From: an uncultured Verrucomicrobiota bacterium
GTDB lineage: Bacteria > Verrucomicrobiota > Verrucomicrobiia > Limisphaerales > UBA9464
Direction of reading: 5' to 3'
Length of the DNA stretch: 56,157 bases
Assembly: GCA_903842505.1 (NCBI GenBank)
Contig: CAIMMI010000146.1
Span: 1-56,157 of the forward strand
The translations under genes and the position numbers were made by a program. Of this stretch, positions 18,407-27,800 are shown piece after piece. The notes under the pieces were generated by a model that was not told where the DNA came from, did no database searches, and worked only from the letters and a program-made list of their open reading frames with translations. Numbering within the stretch: the stretch's first letter is position 1; every line of letters begins with the position of its first letter.

Positions 18407-19828
18407 TCACCACCGCACCAACCGTGCGAGGTCCTCGGCCGACCAAGGTTCGCGAGTGGCCTCGAGCCGGTCGGCGGCCTGTCCATGTCGGAACACGGCG
18501 CCTCGGAGGGTCCGGACGACATCGGCAGCGAGCGCGGGTTGGGCGAGGCTGGCGCCGAGGAATCCGGCGAGGACATCCCCGCTGCCGCCCTGGGCCAGGC
18601 CCGAGTTGCCCGTCGGATTCCACCACGGCAACTCGCCGGATCGACCCACGAGCGTCCCCTGTCCCTTCAGCACCACCCACGCCTTCCCCAGTCGCGATGA
18701 CAATCGCTCCAGCGCGCCGATGCGATCGGACTGAACCTCCAGGGGACTGACGCCCAGCAATCGCCCGGCCTCGCCGGCGTGAGGTGTCACGACGCGTATC
18801 CCGTGCGGTGGAACCGCACCGGAGGGCAAGGCATCGAGGGCAGAGGCATCGGCCACCACGGGAACGTCGCAACCCGACCACAGATCGGCGATCCAGCGGC
18901 GGATTCCATCTGGAAGGCCGGGATCGGCGAGGCCAGGTCCAACGACCACCGCCGTCGTCTTGGGTGGAAGCCGGAATTCAGGAGACCAAGGCCGCACCAT
19001 GGCGGCCGCGAGTTGGGAGGCGACAGGCAGGTAGGTATCCGGTGCGGTCACGACGGTGACCAACCCGGGTCGGGCGCGGAGCGCGCCCCGTGCGGCGAGG
19101 ACGGCGGCGCCGTGGTACCCGACGCTGCCCGCGAGGATCACGACGTGACCGAAATCACCCTTGTGCGCCGTCGAGCGGCGCGGAGGAGGCCATCCCTCAA
19201 ACTCGGCCTCGTCTCCCACCCAGGCCTGGGGCGCAACCAGGGAATCCGACCACGGCAACAACCCGACCTCGCGCAGGACCACGATCCGACCGGTGAACTC
19301 CGCCGCCTCCATCCGGATCAGGCCTCGCTTCACGGCACCAACGGTCAGGGTCCAATCCGCCCGGATGGCCGCACCCAGGGTTTGCCCGGAGTCGGCGTCG
19401 AGACCGGAGGGAACGTCCATGGCCACGATGCGGATTCGGCACTGGTTCAGCAGTTCGATCACCCGGATCCAGGGAGCTTCCAGGGGACGGTTGAGCCCGA
19501 TGCCGAAGAGGCCGTCGATGATCACGGCCGGATGGCGGCCGAGGGCGCCCTGCAACCGGGCCAGGTCGGTGGCGGGGTCGCGAACGTCGACCACCTCCAC
19601 GGCGAACCCAGCCAGGTGCGGGACGGCGGCGCGGACGTCGTCTCCATTGTGGCCCTTGCCACAGGCGAGCAGCAGACGGGATCCCGGTGCGATGTTGCCG
19701 CGCAACCACGAAGCCAGCGCGGCGCCGACCCGGGTGATGACCTCGCGTTCCCGGAGGCCGGATTTCCACGACGCCTGTTCCCACGCCCGCATGCCGTCGG
19801 TGCTGAGGACGGGAACCGAGGTGTTCAT
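18407..19828 (-). CDS. nnr: Bifunctional NAD(P)HX epimerase / ADP- or ATP-dependent NAD(P)HX dehydratase
   Basis: A 473-residue metabolite-repair enzyme that restores hydrated NAD(P)H. The N-terminal YjeF_N epimerase half (about residues 1-210) has the ACGKGHNGDD variant of the usual GPGNNGGDG loop and VIIDGLFGIGLNRPL. The C-terminal dehydratase half (YjeF_C/ribokinase-like) has HKGDFGHVVILAGS, VVTPHAGEAGRLLG, VVLKGQGTLV and NSGLAQGGSGDVLAGF. The start at 19828 is an ATG immediately followed by the domain. It lies 34 bases after the stop of the sigma-54 regulator gene on the same strand and may be co-transcribed. Confidence 0.92.
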   Translation of the reverse strand: MNTSVPVLSTDGMRAWEQASWKSGLREREVITRVGAALASWLRGNIAPGSRLLLACGKGHNGDDVRAAVPHLAGFAVEVVDVRDPATDLARLQGALGRHPAVIIDGLFGIGLNRPLEAPWIRVIELLNQCRIRIVAMDVPSGLDADSGQTLGAAIRADWTLTVGAVKRGLIRMEAAEFTGRIVVLREVGLLPWSDSLVAPQAWVGDEAEFEGWPPPRRSTAHKGDFGHVVILAGSVGYHGAAVLAARGALRARPGLVTVVTAPDTYLPVASQLAAAMVRPWSPEFRLPPKTTAVVVGPGLADPGLPDGIRRWIADLWSGCDVPVVADASALDALPSGAVPPHGIRVVTPHAGEAGRLLGVSPLEVQSDRIGALERLSSRLGKAWVVLKGQGTLVGRSGELPWWNPTGNSGLAQGGSGDVLAGFLGASLAQPALAADVVRTLRGAVFRHGQAADRLEATREPWSAEDLARLVRW

Positions 19829-19862
19829 GCGTGGGAAGGGAAGAATCGGGACAGAAGGCGGA

Positions 19863-21371
19863 TCAGGCGACGTTCAGCTCGCGTCGGATGCTGAACTTCT
19901 CAACTCGTTTCCGGAGGGTGGCACGGGTGATGCCCAGCATCTTTGCAGCCTGCACCTGATTGCCGGAGGTTTCCTTGAGTGCCTGGATGACGAGCTCCCG
20001 CTCGACGGCGGGGATGACCTTCAGCTTGGAATCCGCCCGGGCGTACCGGAAGAGGATCTGGGCGATCTCGGAAATGGTGAGGGGATCCGTGCGAGGGTTT
20101 GCCGACGGCGCTGGCGAGGACGGCGCGGAGCCGGCGGCAGCCGTCGGAGCTGCGGGCGATACGACGGGCGCCGTGCCGGGGTGGGTGGTGGCCGTGGCCT
20201 TGTGGACGGCGGCGGCGACCTCCGGAGGAAGGTCTGAAAAGAGGATGGCCGGACCCTTGGCGACGACCGTGGCGCGCCGGATGATGTTCTCCAGCTCACG
20301 GACGTTTCCGGGCCAGTGATAGGCCTCCAACGCAGCCACGGCGGAGGTACTGATCGTCTTGGGCACGCCGGCACCGGCGAGCTTGCGGAGGAAATAGTCC
20401 ACGAGGAGCCGGATGTCATCCCGACGCTCACGCAGCGGCGGCAGCTGGATCCGGACGACGTTCAACCGGTAGAACAGGTCCTCGCGGAACTGCCGGTTGG
20501 CGACGGCGTCCTCGAGGGGCTTGTTGGTGGCGGCGATGATCCGGACGTCGACGCGGATCGGGGAGTTGCCCCCGACGCGCTCGAACGTGCCGCTTTGCAG
20601 GACGCGCAGGATCTTGGTCTGGGTCGTCGGCGACATGTCGCCGATTTCATCCAGGAAGAGGGTACCGCCGTGGCATTGCTCGAACTTGCCGATGCGCTGC
20701 TGGCTCGCTCCCGTGAAGGCGCCCTTCTCATGACCGAACAGCTCGCTCTCCAGGAGGTTCTCCGGAATGGCTGCGCAATTGATGGCCAGGAACGCTTGCT
20801 GGCTCCGGCGGCTGTTGTGGTAGATCGCACGCGCCACCAACTCCTTGCCCGTGCCGCTTTCGCCCGTGATCAACACCGTCGCATCCGTATACGCCACCTG
20901 GCCGATCAGCTTGAACACGGACTGCATCGGATCCGAACGTCCGATGACGCCGAGGTCGTAGTCCTGCTGTTCGAGCTGGGGAGCGACCGCGACGGTCTGG
21001 CGCATGTCGCGGGAAGCCTTGAGGGCATCGCCGACCAACTGCTTCAGGCGTGGGACATCGAAGGGCTTCAGCAGGTAGTCGAAGGCGCCCAGCTTCATCG
21101 CCTCGATGGCCGTCTGGGTCGTGCCATAGGCCGTCATCAGGATGACGGGCAGCTTGGGATCCAACTGGCGGATGCGGCGCAGGGTCTCCAGGCCGTTGAT
21201 GCCGGCCATCCGGATGTCGGTGATGACCAGGTCCGGCCGCACCTGCGGAATCAGCCGGAGCCCTTCCTCACCGCTGGAGGCCGTGTGGAGTTCGAGGTCC
21301 GGGGAGTCAAAAATCCGGCGGAACGAGTACTGAACGTCCACCTCATCATCGATCAGTAGCAGTTTTTCCAT
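19863..21371 (-). CDS. Sigma-54-dependent response regulator (NtrC family)
   Basis: A 502-residue transcription activator. The receiver domain (residues 1-~120) has the acidic pair IDDE and phospho-acceptor Asp52 (VITDIRM). The AAA+ domain has Walker A GESGTGKE, the sigma-54 contact loop GAFTGA, and the GNVRELENIIRR sensor region. It continues through an Ala/Pro-rich linker (~40 residues) to a Fis-type helix-turn-helix (GNQVQAAKMLGITRATLRKRV). No histidine kinase gene is adjacent, so the signal is unknown. The start at 21371 (MEKLLLIDDE) is chosen because receiver domains start this close; an upstream in-frame extension of 11 residues is possible. It would activate RpoN promoters. Confidence 0.93.
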   Translation of the reverse strand: MEKLLLIDDEVDVQYSFRRIFDSPDLELHTASSGEEGLRLIPQVRPDLVITDIRMAGINGLETLRRIRQLDPKLPVILMTAYGTTQTAIEAMKLGAFDYLLKPFDVPRLKQLVGDALKASRDMRQTVAVAPQLEQQDYDLGVIGRSDPMQSVFKLIGQVAYTDATVLITGESGTGKELVARAIYHNSRRSQQAFLAINCAAIPENLLESELFGHEKGAFTGASQQRIGKFEQCHGGTLFLDEIGDMSPTTQTKILRVLQSGTFERVGGNSPIRVDVRIIAATNKPLEDAVANRQFREDLFYRLNVVRIQLPPLRERRDDIRLLVDYFLRKLAGAGVPKTISTSAVAALEAYHWPGNVRELENIIRRATVVAKGPAILFSDLPPEVAAAVHKATATTHPGTAPVVSPAAPTAAAGSAPSSPAPSANPRTDPLTISEIAQILFRYARADSKLKVIPAVERELVIQALKETSGNQVQAAKMLGITRATLRKRVEKFSIRRELNVA

Positions 21372-21596
21372 GGAGAGGCCCCGCCCACGAAAGGTCAGAG
21401 CCACGGCCAGTTAAGGGTACCCCGTTCCGACCGCAAGCAAGGTTTCTCGCAAATTTGGGCAAGGGTTCGATCCCGATGAGCGCGGAGGTACCGGGGTGCC
21501 GCCGCGGGCGGATTCCTCGGGAACAGGAAGTTCGAGGTGCCTCCAAACCGACCGATTGCTAGTTTGCGTCCTGCGGCGCTCACGTGCCACGGCCTG

Positions 21597-23543
21597 ATGA
21601 GTTCATCCATCCACTATCGACCCGAGATCGACGGTCTCCGGGCTCTGGCGATCGCTTCGGTGGTTGCCTTCCACCTCGGAGCCTCCTGGATTCCCGGCGG
21701 ATTCGTCGGTGTGGACGTGTTCTTCGTCATCTCCGGATTCCTGATCACCTCGATCATCGCCCGACAGCAGGCCTCAGGAACGTTCCGTCTCCGGGAATTC
21801 TGGCTGCGACGCGCCCGCCGTCTTCTCCCAGCCCTGGGCGTCCTGCTCTCGATGACGTTCGCGGCCGGTTACCTGCTTCTGGTCGGCGGGGATTTCCGCT
21901 TCCTGGGAATCCAGATCGCTTCGACGCTCTCCTTCTGGGCGAACGTCTGCATGTACCGGAATGCCGGGAACTATTGGGGCCCGGAAGCCGAGGACTTCTC
22001 GCTGCTGCACTGCTGGTCCCTGTCGGTAGAGGAGCAGTTCTACATCCTCTTTCCACTGGGGATGCTGTTCCTCCGCCGGCTGGGCAGCAGCCGGATGAAG
22101 TGGATCCTGTTGGCCGCAGCGGTGGCCAGCTTCGGGCTGGCGGTCTTTGGGGCCCGACGTTATCCGGCCGCCGCCTTCTATCTGCTCCCGACCCGGGCGT
22201 GGGAACTCCTCATCGGCTGTCTCCTGGCGCTGGCACAGAGCCGGCTCGACGCCCGGTTTTCTACCCACCGAACACGGGGTATGCTCGCCGACCTCGGCGG
22301 CTTGATGGTCCTCGCTTCCTTTTTCGTGGTCCGGAAGGGGACTTGGTTCCCGGCTCCGGCGGGATTGCTGCCCACTCTGGGTGCCGCTCTGGTGATCGGA
22401 CTGGGGCGGGACTCGGGATGGATCCGGAGATTCCTGTCGCTGTCACCCGTCGTCTACCTGGGACGGATCTCCTACTCGTGGTACCTGTGGCACTGGCCGG
22501 TCATCGTGCTCAGTCGTCAGGCTGCGTTCGAGGAAACCTCGGTCCAGTTTGCCGCCGGTCTGACCCTGGGGATCGCCAGCTACCACCTGATCGAAGTGCC
22601 GACGAGGTCGTTGTGCGAGGCCAAGATCCTCCGGGGAATCATCCTCCCGGTGGCTGCCGTCGGCCTGCTGGCGTTCTTCATTCCCAGGCTCGGATTGAGA
22701 AGCTCCGGGAACTACGAGATCCCGACCGACTGGTGCGATGCCAACCTGACAACGTCGGAAGTGGAATTGGGCGAGCGCCCCGGCTGCATCAAGCCTGCCC
22801 TCGTTCGGGATTGGCAGTCAGGGATCCGCAGGGCGACCCCGATTCCGGGGCCGGTCCAGGCCGTGCTGCTGGGCGATTCCCACGCGAAGGCATGGTTGCC
22901 GGCCCTCGATACCGTCTTCGGGGAACTCGGCTGGAACTACACAGCCTTCCCCGCTCCCGCCACATCCCCGTTCTTCGTACCGAGCGGCAGAAACCCAATT
23001 CACTACGGGAGGGCCGACATGTGGCCCGGGACGAAACGCCTGGAACTCGACCAATACCGCCGCGCTTACCTGACCTCCAACCAACCCCCGTTCGTCGTGA
23101 TCGGCGCCCGATGGTTCACACACAAGGATTGGAGCCGATCGGAGTTCGACGCCGGGATCTCGAACCTGCTCGTCCTGCTCCCCCGATCGCAATTCCTCCT
23201 CATCGGGCAACCACCGGAGTTGCCGTTTGGCGAGGAGGGATTCCACCGCATCGGCGACGACATCGGGCTGTGGACGCAGTTCAAGGAGCGGCCAACCTCT
23301 CGGGCGGGGCGCGAACGCGTGCATGGCTGGATCCGGGAATTCGCGGCGCAGAATCCGCGGATCCACTTTCTGGAATCGGCCGGCCACTTCCTCGAAGGTG
23401 ACCGGATCCGACTCCACGAGGGCAGGCTCACCCTCTATCGCGATGATGACCACGTCAGCGTCGAGGGAGCCATGCGCCTGACCGGAGTTTTCCGGCAGGC
23501 GTTGCTCGAGTGCTCGAAGGCCGCCGCAAACCAACAGCCGTGA
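21597..23543 (+). CDS. Membrane acyltransferase 3 with C-terminal SGNH domain (OafA/YrhL-like)
   Basis: A 648-residue protein. The N-terminal ~350 residues form a ~10-helix acyltransferase-3 module with the hallmarks YRPEIDGLRALAI, FFVISGFLIT and the RRARRLLPAL loop. The C-terminal extracytoplasmic SGNH hydrolase-like domain has GDSHAKAW (Ser/Asp/His block I) and DDDHVS near the end (catalytic Asp-His). The family O-acetylates surface polysaccharides, including LPS O-antigen or peptidoglycan. It overlaps by four bases (GTGA) with a serine hydrolase gene, suggesting joint control. The start at 21597 (MSSSIHYRPEIDG) sits close to the conserved block; 20 in-frame residues upstream are discarded. 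Confidence 0.92.
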   Translation: MSSSIHYRPEIDGLRALAIASVVAFHLGASWIPGGFVGVDVFFVISGFLITSIIARQQASGTFRLREFWLRRARRLLPALGVLLSMTFAAGYLLLVGGDFRFLGIQIASTLSFWANVCMYRNAGNYWGPEAEDFSLLHCWSLSVEEQFYILFPLGMLFLRRLGSSRMKWILLAAAVASFGLAVFGARRYPAAAFYLLPTRAWELLIGCLLALAQSRLDARFSTHRTRGMLADLGGLMVLASFFVVRKGTWFPAPAGLLPTLGAALVIGLGRDSGWIRRFLSLSPVVYLGRISYSWYLWHWPVIVLSRQAAFEETSVQFAAGLTLGIASYHLIEVPTRSLCEAKILRGIILPVAAVGLLAFFIPRLGLRSSGNYEIPTDWCDANLTTSEVELGERPGCIKPALVRDWQSGIRRATPIPGPVQAVLLGDSHAKAWLPALDTVFGELGWNYTAFPAPATSPFFVPSGRNPIHYGRADMWPGTKRLELDQYRRAYLTSNQPPFVVIGARWFTHKDWSRSEFDAGISNLLVLLPRSQFLLIGQPPELPFGEEGFHRIGDDIGLWTQFKERPTSRAGRERVHGWIREFAAQNPRIHFLESAGHFLEGDRIRLHEGRLTLYRDDDHVSVEGAMRLTGVFRQALLECSKAAANQQP

Positions 23544-24664
23544 ACGGATACATCTCACCCCGCCCAACGTCCGACTGGCCTGAAACCCGCCGCGTCCTCG
23601 AATCCGGCATCCGGGAGGGCTGGCATGCGGGCGCCCAGCTTTCCGCATCGATCGGCGGCCAAGCCTTCGAACTCGCGGTCGGCGAGTCCTCACCCGGCAT
23701 CCCGCTCCATCCCGATTCCATCGGCCCCTGGCTTTCCGCGTGCAAACCCATGACTGCGGTCGCCCTGGCCCGACTCGTCGAGTCCGGGCAATTGCATTGG
23801 GACGATCCGGTCATGTCCTGGATTCCTGAGTTCGCCGGCGGCGGAAAGGAATCGATCACCCTTCGCCACATCCTGAAGCACACAGGTGGATTCCGGGCGG
23901 CCGACCGATGCGATCCGACCCATTCCTGGGAGGACAGCGTAGCGTGCGCCTGTGCCAGCGAGCTCGAACGCGGCTGGGTGATTGGAGAGACCGGCGGGTA
24001 TCACGCCAACGGATCGTGGTTCATCCTGGGTGAGATCGTTCAACGGGCAACCGGACGGTCGTTCCAGGACTGGATGTCTTCCGAGGTCTTCACGCCGCTA
24101 GCCATCGAGGACGCGTGGTTCGGCGTCGGGCCCGCCGCGCGATCCGGAATCGGCGACCGCTGGGTCACCCTGGAACGAACGGGAAACGGAGTCCGAAGCC
24201 CAGACCCGGTCCTGAACGACCCGTGGGTGGTGACGCGTTGCCGGCCGGGATCCGGATTGCGGGCTCCGGCGCGTGTGTTGCGCCGGTTCTACGAAGGTCT
24301 CCTGCATCCGCCAGCGGGCTGGCTGACCTCCTCCACGCTGGCCGACCTGATCCGTCCACACCGGGTGGGCACCTACGATCGGACGTTCCTGGCCGTCATC
24401 GATTTCGGGTTGGGATTCATCCTCAACTCCGACCGACCCGGAGAACGTCCGGCACCCTACGGATACGGCCCGCACGCGGGCCCGAGGACGTTCGGCCACA
24501 GTGGCAACCAGTCCTCCTGCGCCTTCGCGGATCCGGACCGGGATCTCGCGGTGGCCTGGCTTTGCACGGGAATGCCCGGCGAACCGGCCCATCAGCAACG
24601 GCAGCGGGAGATCAACGCCGCGATCTACCAGGACTTGGGACTCCTCCTTCCACCCGCCTCCTGA
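23540..24664 (+). CDS. Serine hydrolase of the beta-lactamase (class C / esterase) superfamily
   Basis: A 374-residue protein with the catalytic SxxK as SACK (WLSACKPMTAV, around residue 61). In place of the usual YxN it has YHANGSWFILGEIV, the YHA variant seen in esterase-type members of the superfamily. A C-terminal HSGNQSS segment occupies the KTG-like position. It is therefore more likely an esterase or amidase than a beta-lactamase (inference). No signal peptide is evident. The GTG start at 23540 gives a 4-base overlap with the acyltransferase stop. A GTG at 23510 would overlap by 34 bases and is less likely. The pairing with an acyltransferase suggests an acyl-group-trimming partner. 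Confidence 0.85.
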   Translation: MNGYISPRPTSDWPETRRVLESGIREGWHAGAQLSASIGGQAFELAVGESSPGIPLHPDSIGPWLSACKPMTAVALARLVESGQLHWDDPVMSWIPEFAGGGKESITLRHILKHTGGFRAADRCDPTHSWEDSVACACASELERGWVIGETGGYHANGSWFILGEIVQRATGRSFQDWMSSEVFTPLAIEDAWFGVGPAARSGIGDRWVTLERTGNGVRSPDPVLNDPWVVTRCRPGSGLRAPARVLRRFYEGLLHPPAGWLTSSTLADLIRPHRVGTYDRTFLAVIDFGLGFILNSDRPGERPAPYGYGPHAGPRTFGHSGNQSSCAFADPDRDLAVAWLCTGMPGEPAHQQRQREINAAIYQDLGLLLPPAS

Positions 24665-24787
24665 CGTCGGCAGCTACCCCGTAGCCGACGAGGTGACGAG
24701 GCGGGACTTGAGGGGAGATCCCAGTTCCCAGTCGCCAGTTTCCAGAACTGGAAACTGGCCTCTGGGGACTGGCCTCTGGAATCCGCC
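24657..24787. repeat. Composite dispersed repeats ('ccgtagccgacg' and 'ggaaactgg')
   Basis: A 'cctcctgacgtcggcagc...ccgtagccgacgaggtgacgagg' inverted element is followed by 'cccagttcccagtcgccagtttccag' and its near-complement 'aactggaaactggcctctgg'. The same combination occurs at 31531-31614. Confidence 0.65.
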
Positions 24788-24794
24788 CTGCCCC

Positions 24795-24832
24795 TGAAAA
24801 CAAAAAGGGCCCCGTCCTTGCGGACGGGGCCC
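24795..24832 (-). terminator. Rho-independent terminator of the LamG-repeat gene
   Basis: A perfect 11-bp stem (24807-24817 with 24822-24832, GGGCCCCGTCC/GGACGGGGCCC) and a 4-base loop, followed on the minus strand by TTTTTGTTTT. It lies 20 bases after the stop at 24853. Confidence 0.9.
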
Positions 24833-24852
24833 GTGTTGATCAGACGCTCAGA

Positions 24853-27800
24853 TCAGCGACCGAGGCGCAGGAACAGGTTGCCAGCCGTGGAGGACACGGT
24901 GGCCGAGGTTCCCACCACGCCGCCGACGTCCGTCCAGGGACCAGAAACGGCCGGAGCCGACTGGAGCTTGAGGCCGGAGGTATCGGTCCAGGAGACCGTG
25001 ATCGAACCGGTGCCACGCACGACCTTGATCACCGGCGCGGACGGAGCCGCAGACGCCGTCTGGATCAGGATCGGGATGCCGCCAGCGGAGGGCTTGCCGA
25101 GGGCTTCGAGCTCGGGATAGGAGAGGCGTCCGGAGCGGATCTGGATCGAGCTGACCCACATCTCGCGGCGTTCGTCCTGGTCACCGTCACCGAAGAGGAT
25201 GGCGGTGGGTTGGAGGGCGCGGCGCGGATTGTCGAGACCCTGGTTGGCCGTCCAGTTGTCCTGGAAGATGCCGTCCACGTACTTCACGACGACCGGCGGA
25301 TTGGCGGCCATGTCATAAGCGGCGACCACGCGATGCCATTCGCCCGCGGTGAAGGCGCCGGTGCCGTTGTAGCCACCACCACCCTGACCGAAGTTGCTGC
25401 CCTGCCAGAACAGGTCGCCGTCATCGGTGTTGGCCAGCGAGCTGACCTGCAGGAGGGACGCCGCTCCGGGACCGGAGGGCGCGACGTAGATGTCCATGAC
25501 CAGGGTGTACTGGTTCACGCGCGATCCGCCACCGTTCGGGGCGATGCGGTGGGTCATGACGTAACCGATGTTGCGGTCGAGGGCGCCCGGGGCCTTGAGG
25601 ACCTTGGCGGCCACGCCGTCGATGTCGGATTCACCGAACTCGGTGCCGGTCTTGGTGAGACCTTCGTTGCCGTCGAAGTAGGCGAGCGGGGCGCCGATCG
25701 TGGCACCCAGGTCACCGAACTCGAAGTCCCACTGACCGGTGACATTGCTCTCGGGAACGACCAGCGGGATGCCGGCCGCCGAGGGCTTGCCGAGCAGCAC
25801 CGCCTGGGCGTCGCTGATCTTGCCGGCGCGGACCTGGATGGAATTCAGGTACATGATGCGGCGCTCGTCCTGGTCACCGTCCGCGAACAACAGCGCGGTC
25901 GGCTGCAAGGCACGACGCGGGTTGTCGAGACCCTGGTTGGCAGTCCAATCGTCCTGCTTGATGCCGTCGACGTACTTGGTGACGACCGGCGGGGTCGCCG
26001 CCATGTCGTACGCAGCCACCACGCGGTGCCACGCACCCGCCGTGAACGTGCCGCGACCGTTGTAGCCGCCGCCGCCCTGGCCGAAGTTGCTGCCCTGCCA
26101 GAACAGGTCGCCGTCGTCCGTGTTGTTCAACGAACTCGTCTGGAGCAGCGAGGCCGCACCCGGACCCGAGTTGTCGACCCAGATGTCGAAGATGAGCGTG
26201 TACTGGTTCACGCGCGTGCCGCCGCCGTTCGGGGCAATGCGGTGCGTCATGATGTAACCGATGTTGCGGTCGAGCGCGCCCGGAACCTTCATGACCTTCA
26301 CGTCCGTGCCTTCGATCGGATCGATGCCGAACGAGGAGGCCGTGCCGTACTCGGTGCCGGACTTGGTGACGCCTTCAGCGCCATCGAGGTAGGTGAGGGC
26401 TGCACCGGCCGTGGCCGAGAGGTCAGCGAACTCGAAGTCCCACTGACCCGTCACCGTCGTGCGCGGGATGTGGACCGGGATGCCGGCGGCCGAAGGCCCA
26501 CCGAGGTAGGCGATCTCGGCGTCGCTCAGGCGGCCCGAACGGATCTGGACCGAGTTCACGTAGAATACGCGGCGCTCGTCCTGGTCACCGTCACCGAACA
26601 GGATCGCCGTCGGCTGGAGCGCACGGCGCGGGTTGTCGAGGCCCTGGTTCGCGGTCCACTCGTCCTGCTTGATGCCATCGACGTACTTCACAACGACCGG
26701 GGGCGTCGCCGCCATGTCGTACGCGGCCACCACGCGGTGCCACGCACCGGCCGTGAACGTGCCGCGGCCATTGTAGCCGCCGCCGCCCTGGCCGAAGTTG
26801 TTGCCCTGCCAGAACAGGTCGCCGTCATCCGTGTTGTTGAGCGAACTCGCCTGGAGCAGCGAGGCTGCGCCCGGTCCCGAGTTGTCGACGTAGATGTCGA
26901 AGATGAGCGTGTACTGGTTCACGCGCGTGCCGCCGCCGTTCGGGGCGATCCCGTGCGTCATCACGTAACCGAGATTCCGGGACAGCTCGCCCGGCGACTT
27001 CATGACCTTCGCCACCTCGCCATTGATGGCGTCGATGCCGAAGTCCGCCGTCGTGCCGTAGCCCGTGCCGTTCTTGGTTTCGCCCTCGGCCCCGTCGAAG
27101 TAAGCGAGCGGCTTTCCAACCGTCGCGCCCAGGTCACCGAAGTTGAAGTCCCACTGGCCGGCCACATTGCCGCCCTTGAGGTCGGTCGGGATGCCGTCCG
27201 CCGAAGGCCCACCGAGGACCGTCGCTTCGGCATCGCTGATCTTGCCCGAGCGGACCTGGATCGAGTTGACCCACATCTTGCGGCGCTCGTCCTGGTCGCC
27301 GTCGGCGAACAGGAGTGCGGTCGCCTGGAGGGCGCGACGGGGATTGTCGAGACCCTGGTTGGCGGTCCAATCGTCCTGCTTGATGCCGTCGACGTACTTG
27401 GTGACCACCGGCGGGTTCGCCGCCATGTCGTACGCGGCCACCACGCGGTGCCACTCACCGGCCGTGAACGTGCCGCGGCCATTGTAGCCGCCGCCGCCCT
27501 GGCCGAAGTTGTTGCCCTGCCAGAACAGGTCGCCGTCGTCCGTGTTGTTCAACGAGCTGGTCTGCAGCAGCGACGCCGCGCCGGGCCCGGAGGTGTCCAC
27601 GAGGACGTCCATGATCAGCGTGTACTGGTTGACGCGCGTGCCGCCACCGTTCGGGGCGATGCCATGCGTCATGACGTAACCGATCTCGCGCGTCACGTCG
27701 CCGGGCACTTCCAGAACCTTGGCCACCCGGCCACCGATGTTGGGAACGCCGAGGGCCTCGGTCGTGCCGAACTGGCTCTTGGTCTGGGTGGCGCCACCGA

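Noticed and set aside
23540-24664. True class C beta-lactamase (ampC)
   Set aside because: There is no signal peptide, and YHA replaces YxN. An esterase-like member of the superfamily is more likely.
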